Notes under the pieces: model-generated
What the model saw: only the letters and a program-made list of their open reading frames with translations
Databases searched by the model: none
What the model was told of the DNA's origin: nothing
Position numbers and translations under genes: made by a program
Shown here: piece by piece, positions 35,201 to 44,000 of the stretch
How the letters are laid out: the number at the start of each line of letters is the position of its first letter
How positions within the stretch are numbered: position 1 is the first letter of the stretch
From: Haemaphysalis longicornis
Lineage: Eukaryota; Arthropoda; Arachnida; Ixodida; Ixodidae
Reading direction: 5' to 3'
Assembly: GCA_013339765.2 (NCBI GenBank)
Contig: CM023449.1
Location: 33,021,622 to 33,085,621 of the forward strand
Length of the DNA stretch: 64,000 nucleotides

Positions 35201-38200
35201 GCATTAAAATATAAAAGGCCCGTCATTGATGCAGGCAACATTCCTTACGCTACGCACAGACGCAGATTTTTCGGGGTAGTTGGCCCTCGCATGCTTATGC
35301 ATAAAGGGCCAGACAACCGTTTTTTGTGAAGTGCATGTCCTCTAGCTCATATGAAAGCCAGCGTTTTATGTACTGCAGGGGTGAGACAGCTGAATCTGAT
35401 TTGGGAGCAGTTTTCAGAGCAGCGAAATCTCGATTTTGGAGCAGAAGAACCTTGATTTGGAGCAGAAAAACGACATTTATTATGTCCCCTCAGGAGCCTA
35501 AAAAATCACATTTTTGGAAACTCACGGGCGAAAAGTGCACTTTTCAGTCGGTTTTGAATTTACATAACACTGAAACAGCCTTTCAATAAAGTTTTTTTCT
35601 ACCAGAGTATCACAAGGTGCGAACTGCACTACCTTTTTACTATAAACTGCACTATGTTTTTACTATACTATTATATCTATTTTTTAAATTCTTAGGCTCT
35701 ATGCATTGATAGCGTGGAGTTCCATTGAAATATCGAATTGACAAACTAAGCAATCGTAAGGCATTTTTTATTATCATGTGAATGCCGAAATTGTTATTTT
35801 TGTAATCCCGCCCGCCGCGGTGGCTCAGTGGCTAAGGCGTTGCGCTGCTGAGCACGAGGTCGCGGGTTCGATTCCCGGCCGCGGCGGCCGCTTTTCTGAT
35901 GGAGGCGAAAAGCAAAAACGCCCGTGTGTACGAGATTTCGGCGCACGACAAAGATCCCCAGGTGGTCAAAATTAATCCGGAGCCCTCCACTACGGCGCGC
36001 CTCATCGCCTGCGCTGCGTCGGCGCGTTAAACCCCACAATCAATCAATCAATTTTTGTAATCCCAGATTCGGCTTTATGCACAAGTGTAGAGCCACGGCA
36101 AAAGTTCTGCAAAGCGAGGTCACAGTCATCGCACCCCACCAGCCCTCCCATTTCAATCCCCAAGGTGCACGTTCACTACGATCATAATCCGAGTAACGTT
36201 GGTATGTTTAGTCAACTTCCTTTTGGCATTAAATTTCACTTCAGACAGATGAACCATTATAACTAGCGTGCAATAATAGCCCGTCCCGCTATCCGGCCGC
36301 CCCTACTGCAGCGTCAATCGTCCCATTCCCGTTGCTCGCAAGTTCGCTGTGAAATGCAGAAATAACTCAGTGTTTTATAAGACCGCAATGAGTCTGAATT
36401 TCACTTCAGCAGGCACTGGGCCTCACACTCAAGGCCGAGGGCGAATTCGCGTGCGCCATGTGTTCTCGATTAACTCCCGTCTTTTGAGCCTCGCAACTTT
36501 CCGCAACAGCCCCAACGACTAAATGTAAACCCAGCCGCCCCCATAAACTAAAACACGGTAGAAATCAACGAAGAGCGCTCGGCCTGAACCAGAAGGAACT
36601 GCTTCGCCCGGCAGCCATGTTTTCACATCTTCACACCAAGATGGCGGCGCCAAGTAATGTCGTTCCGGAGATACAGCGCTCCAAAAATTCCAGTTTTTAT
36701 AAATGAGAATGCATTCTTAGTCGGGGGTTGTCGTGCGTACGGCGTCCGCACGCAGGTGTTATCCTCTCCGCGCCCCTAGCAACAGCTGTGGCGCGCCTAG
36801 CAACCGGAGGCAGGTGTAGCTCGGGCGGGAGTAGCAGAGGGGCAAGGGGAGAGGAGGAGCGCGCGCGGGCGTGTGAGGGCGCTCGCATCGCGGAGCTCGG
36901 GCGGAGAGAGAGCTCGCGCGCGGGGCGGGCATGTTGCGCGGGTCTCTCCCTCCTCTCCGCGTACCCTCTCTCCGCTCACTTGCGCTCGGAAAAATATATA
37001 TAAATGCAGTGGAGCGCGCGCCTCTCTCCGTGACTGCTTGTCGCAGTGCACTCAATCGGTGCACCCAATGCATTCGCATTTCCGCACGATCCCCTTTGGG
37101 GAGGTGGGGGGAGTTTTTTTTTCATCAACGCTCAGTACACAAACGTATTTTTTCTACAGGACTTTGCAGTGGCTTTCGATGGGAAAATTTTAAAAACGCA
37201 CGGAATATAACATGTGGAACCCGACATAGTGACTTTCGAAAAAACTATCTCGGGGACAATTTTATGCGTTTTTTTTATGGAATGATCAATCAATTCAACC
37301 TTGCAAACAGCATCACCTTGGCGTGCTTGAAAATGATGCTGTCAGTAAGCATTTTTCCCCACTGAAACTGACGGGAGCATTAAATTCCTTGGCTCTCAGA
37401 CTGTTTTGGAGCAGTTTGGCGCAATTTTTGCAATTTTCAAGCTTTTGGAGCAGCCTGGCGCAGGAAAACAAATTGGTATCAAATCTGCGCAATATGCGCA
37501 ACTGTCTCACCCCTGGTACTGCCGTAACCACAAGGAATCTCTACATAAACAGGCGGACATCATTTTAATTTTGAACTAAAAATTCTGAAGTTTGAAAGGT
37601 GGCGCCTTGCAGCATCTAAACGTGACACTACCATACGTGTTCAAACAGCTCCACCGGTTTTAACATGCAATTCAAAAACCACATAAAGACAGCAGAAGTT
37701 GTCCATTATTGTTGCTTTAGCCGAAAACAAGTTTTTAAATTCCCCTTTTAATCTCATGTGAAGATAAAAGTTATTTGCCCCACGGCTCACTGCTGTGGTT
37801 GCCAGCATTCCCTTTGGCTGTGTGGCTGATCGATATAGAAATTGCAATTTCAAAACTTCTAGGGAGCTATTGCCAAAACTGTTTTGGGTTAAGGTGTTTG
37901 AAGTGATGCCGGCCCTTCTTTTGGGATAAAGAAAATATCTCCACGAAAATTGGTTATCTGTGCCTTTAATGTGTCCACTATGTGTTACTCGGACCCTATC
38001 AGACCCACAAATGGGAGCTTCCCCACGAGTGCCTAGAGTAGCATTCCGCAGCAAGCCAGGCGTCTATGCCACGCTAATCTCGTCAGTTTCATGAAAAACT
38101 GTACTCTCTCTTCTCTCTCTCTCTCTCCCACTAAGCTAACAGGAAAGCAGGCAACTGCGGCACAGTCCGGGCTGACCAACAAGATGGCCAAGCACAGCCG

Positions 38201-38393
38201 TCAGTACAAAGGTTCGGTTGGTCTGACCAGCTTAATGAGTATGGGCAGCCGTCTGATTTCAGCAAGGCAGTAGAGAGGAGGAGGAGGCCCTTAAAAATAC
38301 CCAAGAGAGCGTGCCACAAGGGAGCTGGTCAATGCGAAGGTGACTATGGCAAAGAGACAGGAAAGACGGGCATCCTTGTGTAGAATGCTGAGC

Positions 38394-38425
<32 letters not shown>

Positions 38426-41015
38426 ACAGAGAGAGAGAGAGAGAGAGATGAGATTAGAGAGAGAGATCGAGAGATAGAGCTAGCATATATAAGCGTAGAG
38501 AGTCTCTCTCGCTGCTCATGCTCTCTCTCTTTCCTACTCTTTCGCTTCTCTTCTTTTGTCAGATGGCATACGTGCCTTATTTGTATTGTTGACACAATGC
38601 TTTTCCACGGCTAGAAACATATGCCAAGCATTCGCCAAGTCTACGTGCACACTACCCACAAGTCTCGCAGCTTTCAGCGGAGAAACAAGAGGTTGGAGGT
38701 GAAGCAAGCCAACCTGGAAGCATGCCATTTTCTCTGTGCATTATAATGCTTGCCTGGGTCATCCAAACATTCCTGGTCTCCCCCGTTTGCGTGTCTGGTG
38801 TGGAATTGAAGCATACATCCCTGTACACGAACGATTAACTGCACTGACGCAGACGCAACCTTCACCTGCCTGGCACACAGCACAGAAAGCCTAGGGTTCA
38901 TTTGCCGTGGCAATGCAAAACACGTTTGCAATCTGTTTGACGACACTTGTGAAGCTCTGGCGTTGCTCTCCTAAACTTATCTAATCTGCTTGCACGCAGG
39001 CAGTGCTACCATGAGCAAGGTTCTTCAAACCAGAAGGGAGAGTCTTGGAGAGGTTGGGATGTTTGTTCAGCACTTTACAGTTTACGGGCAAACTGAAGAC
39101 CCCAAAACAGGCATCGCGACACGGAAGAAACTTACCTCGAGTGTCTCCTTTTCCAGCTTTGTCTCTTCAATCAGCTGTTCCCAGTGCTCATAACCTGATT
39201 GACATCGAAGTGAAAGCACGCGTCAGCAGAGCTGCAGGCGAACCAAAAAGTGCAATCACTGCCCTCAAGCATCAGAAAACAATGAAAGGCAGCGTGGTGT
39301 CGTGCGGGCACTCAGAGCTCTACTCACAGGAAGCCATCTTCGCCTTCAGGCCTTGAAATGCCGCATACGCAGCCTCGTGGCGTTCGGTCAGCTCGGCAAT
39401 CCTTGAAGCAATACCAAGCGAGTCAGCTTGCTTGCACACACATACACGCACACAAAAGGAGCCAGAGTTTTACAAATTCGCGATGCTTTGCCCTTTTCAC
39501 TTCCCGGAAAAAAAAATAGAATGCCTTAGATAAAAAAGAAACCAGAGTGCAATGACAGTTTAAAGGAGCCATGAAGACAAAATACAACTTTAGGGAACTT
39601 GCCTTCAGTAACCCACTCAACTTCATTCCGGCCCCAAAAGACGATTTCAATAAAAAGATCAACATTAAGACAAGATATATTAAGATACGGTAAACCAGGG
39701 GCAAGCGGGGGGCAAGTTGACAAGCCTGTCATCTGTTGGCAGAAGTTTGAAGTACAGTTGAACCTTGATATAACGAACCTCGATTTAACGAAATTCGCGA
39801 TAGAAGAAATTTTTTTAAAGTTTTCCATCAAAATTTTGCTAAATGCATGTATTTTTATCGTGATTTTACGAAGTAATTTCGTGTGGCGCTTACGATTTAA
39901 CGAAGTCATAGCGAGAAAGGAAGAATGAAATTCCGGCCGAGGCACGCTTTATTTTGCCTCTCAGAGCCTACATTGAAAACCTTTAGTACTCACATTTACT
40001 CTTAAAAGTCTAAAATGAAAGAAAAGCGGTGAATTATGCGGTTGACAACAACTAAAAGCGATGAAAGAAGCTGCTCAAACCGCTAGCGGTCATGGATGGT
40101 TTAATAGTGCGGCCACCATTCTGACGTCTCGTTCGTTGCCTACGCCAGAGCCCTCTATGCTTAGGCTGCCGAAGCCTAGTTCAAGTTTTTTTTCTACGCG
40201 TCCTTGCTCACGCTGCTGCTGCTCTGGGTTGTGCTCGCTGATAACCACATTAATATTTTGTTCGTGCATCATTAAGCGAGTCTTGTAAGCCGCATGAGCC
40301 CTCCAAGGGAAAGAAAAGTGTTCCGAACAAGAGCCTGAGGAAGTGTCGGTGAAACCGACGGCCACCGAAGTGATGGATGCCATTGACGTTCTGCGGAGGC
40401 ACGCAGGCACACGCGAATGTTTAAGAGCAAGCCTTGTTAGCGCTGTCAGCATACGAGCGTCACATAAAGCCCACCCTGGTCAAGAAACGCCAAGCACTGC
40501 ATACGGACTTCACTACGGCTTGAAGATCGAGTGCTGGTGGCAATAAATTGCTCTTTGAACGTGGTCAAAACAAGTTCATTAGACAGCTGCGATGCGGAGA
40601 AATTGGTTTCTTTAGGGCTCAGTGGACATAAAAGTAATTGCTTAATCGAATTTGGCCAGAAGATATTTAATGTAAGCTTTCCGCTTTAGCGGGAGCACGT
40701 AAGCGCTGCTGCTCCACACAGTGATGCAGTCCATGTGTACCCCGCTCAACCCACAATCATGGCTTTATCTCGGGTGTCGTGGTTGCATCCTGCGCCCATA
40801 CTGCAGAGCCTTTGTACATGAAAAAAGTCTTTCGAATGTTTCATAGCACCCTCCCGCTCTTGGCACACCGCACCCCTCAACGCCACGCCTAAGCCTACCA
40901 CTGAACGGACGAAAAGAGGCGTAACTTCGAACCAGCACCTCGCCTGGGTGAAGATCACGGGGCATGAACGCGGGTTCAATTGACTAACAGCAGCATTTAG
41001 TAGTGACCGAAATGA

Positions 41016-41047
<32 letters not shown>

Positions 41048-44000
41048 AAAAGAAAAAGTGGAAACCTAGTCTGCTATCATATTTAATGAGGCATTGCGGA
41101 AAAAGCACCGGTTTTACGACGACACATGAACTGCCGTCGGCTATCCGAATTCCACTGCCTAAGTGTTGAAGCTCTTAATTCACACAATTTTCGCAGCCAG
41201 TTTTAGTACAAATTTCCCTTTAAGTCGAGAGGTAACTACATAGCAGTTGTTTCTGGGCGATGGGCAAGGTTTTGAAACCTCAATACCTGGTTAAATGAAC
41301 TGTAAAATCGAAACCTCCATTTTACAAAATTCTCGATTTAACGAAATTTTCACCCCCAAGTTCGACTTCGTTATATCAAGGTTTAACTGTAGTACTTAAG
41401 TGCTTGTGGCTGCTGCCGTAAGTCATAAAAGGAAAAACCATAAAAACTAACATTACTTAGTTTAGTGTTTTCTAACTTGAAAAGCAAGCTTTGTTTTTTG
41501 AGTTGTGTTAACAAGTTAATGTTCAGCAAAGTCCAGTTTTTGTCCCCTAGGTGCCACTCCAATAAACTTGTCCCTCCGCTTTAACAAAGCAAAAGTACTC
41601 GCACCGCTAGGATTCTGAAGCGGAGTTTCGCAACTGGTGTATATTGAAGAACTATGAACTCTGATGCACACACACAATTCACCTCTTCAGGCTACCTCAA
41701 GAAATTTATAGTGGAGTGCGAATACTCGAATACGAATCGAATAGTACTTAGGCAAATCATTCGATTCTCGAATCGAATATCTATTATTCAATTTTTTAAT
41801 GTCGAGTGGTGTTTCTGAACGTTCCCTCGCTCTGCAAAAGCGAGGGACGTCGGCACAAGCAAACGCACTGCTGCTACACCGTCTGTTCGGCAAGTTTCAC
41901 CCAAACCGCGCTTTCGACGAGCACGCCTTGCACAGGCCGTAAATTTTATCCCACTGCAAAGAGTAATGTGCGATTGCGTCTATAAGACCTTTTGTTTTCG
42001 AGCCGGCGGCGGCAGCTCTGGCCACCATTTTGAATTCTGCAACTGGATGTTTACATGTTGGGGCAGCTTCCGGTAAAGCTCGCCGGCATTTTGACAGTGC
42101 TTTCGTCAATTTAAAATCAAAAGCGCTTCTGGCAGTATTTAGTGCTGTTGCTGTAAGGTTACTGCGTGTTCACTTGTTTTTTAGACCACAGTGGATAGCC
42201 CAGGCCTATTGTTCGTGCCGGCAAAGGGCTCGCTTCTGAGTAACGAGCCGCTGTATAGTCGTTGCCTATAATTGCAGTACGGCAACTCCAGTGAAAGTCT
42301 CTTTTCTTTTTTTTTCCTCCCCCAAATGCGTACCGTGCCCGCTCCGGATTCCTAGAGTGCCACCGATGCGAGTTGAAAAGTGTGTTCTCTGGCTCTGGAT
42401 TGAAAAAGAATGCCATGTGCCCCAAACATGCGAAGTAGCTCCTGCATTTGCACAAAACACTGCGAAAAATCGAAGCCTGTTGAAAAAAATAACATTGATA
42501 TTCAATATTCGATTCGATATTCAACTTTTTTTTTTCCCGAATTCGATTTGATATTCACTTCAGAAGTTACTACTCGGCATTCGCACACCTCAAGAAATGT
42601 ACCTCCAAGATGACTGCAGTACTCAACTCTTTTCCCCTCAAACCTCTTTCAAGCCCCGTTCCAAGAAGCGATTCAAACTGCGGCTCTTCCCGAGATCCCA
42701 ACTCGCCAGCAGGCAAGCCATTTGCTTCCCACGTACCAACCACAGAGTTCTCGGATGCCAAGGGCGAGAAAGTGTGAGGGCGCAGGCGTGCCTTACTTGA
42801 GCGCGTCTTTTCGGCGGGCCTCCTGGAGCTCTTTGCACTCATCCTTGAACTTGTCTCGCTCATGCATCGCCTCCCTTGCACGAACAGTCTTGTTTTCCAA
42901 GAGCGCTTTGTACCGGTTTACCTCATGGGTCTGAGAGAGCAAAGAAAATGTTCTCACTCTGCCACGGCCTTCTCCAATTCAAAGTACAGTTTGGTATGCA
43001 GCAGCCAAGCGAAGATTTATGTGAATACAAGGGCACTTGCCCCACATAAATGGCTTTTAAGTGCAAAGCACTTTTGGTGCTCGCCTTGCCATCGTAGCTC
43101 GCTCGCTGGACCCGAGTAGAGCCACACGACGCTCCGTCGTAGGGGCTGTCGTCACGGCATAACCCAGAGGCTTCGAAAGCCAAGCGGTTTGTATAGTCAT
43201 AAGTGTTCGAAACTCGTGAACTGCTGGCGCTTGTCATACATCTCTCTGCTGTTTAGCGCAAAGAAAACCACAGGTACATTTGAGACAAAATATCCGTAAT
43301 TAACCAGCAGCGCCCGCGTTCATTCAGTTAGGAACCTTATTGGGTTGGTTTTTACGACAGTAAGCGGAAAAAGGGAGCAGTGCAACGCCACCACGTGCAG
43401 GAGGAAAATCAAGCACAAAAAGAGCAGAACTCCCGCTGGTGCAGTTTCAGGCAGGGGGCGCGTGAGCACTGCGGAGGCGGGAAATTTGAATTGCATCGGG
43501 TGGTAGCAGCGAGCATATAACGGTGCTACAGCCCATTATGGTGAATCACTGCTCTGCACTTCCAACAGCTTTCACACTGAGTGGACAGGCTTTAATTTTT
43601 CCTAGCTAAAAATGGTTTACTATTTGACGCTGCAACTGCACATACGTAATTTCCTTTTTAATTCACAGGGCCTTACTGAAAACAAAGAGTGAAGTGCAAC
43701 TATTGTATGTTCATTTAGCCTGATTACAGCATAGCTGGTACTGGAGTGAAGAAAGTAAACTCTGACTCATGAAAAGAAAGACAAAAGGGTCGCTTTGGAA
43801 AAAAAGAAGGGGAGCACATACAGGGCAAGATGCCATAAATTCTAGCTCTGACTGACTCCAGCCAGCTTCATTGAAAGGATTCTCACAAGCCATCGTTTGT
43901 CAGTTTATTGCACCTAATTCCACCAGTTCACCTAAAAAGGGGAATGGGGAGGTGCAACTGTCCAGCCCCCAGCAAGACACCATGAAAGCAATGAAGGAAA

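Larger units (their letters stand above)
35376..37515. mobile_element. hAT-like element, copy 2 (6-bp target duplication)
   Basis: It has the same CAGGGGTGAGACAG ends and TTTGGAGCAG sub-terminal repeats as copy 1. GTACTG is duplicated at 35370-35375 and 37516-37521. It is enlarged by a SINE (35810-36050) and by a CpG-rich 350-bp insert (36717-37066). Confidence 0.87.

Noticed and set aside
35815..35890. Functional tRNA gene
   Set aside because: A- and B-boxes are present, but the sequence continues into the SINE body with a TCAA tail and target duplications, and the cloverleaf 3' half does not close.
36759..37079. Arg/Ala/Pro-rich open frames on both strands
   Set aside because: They come from the CpG-rich insert, where stop codons are rare by composition. 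No domain or splice context.
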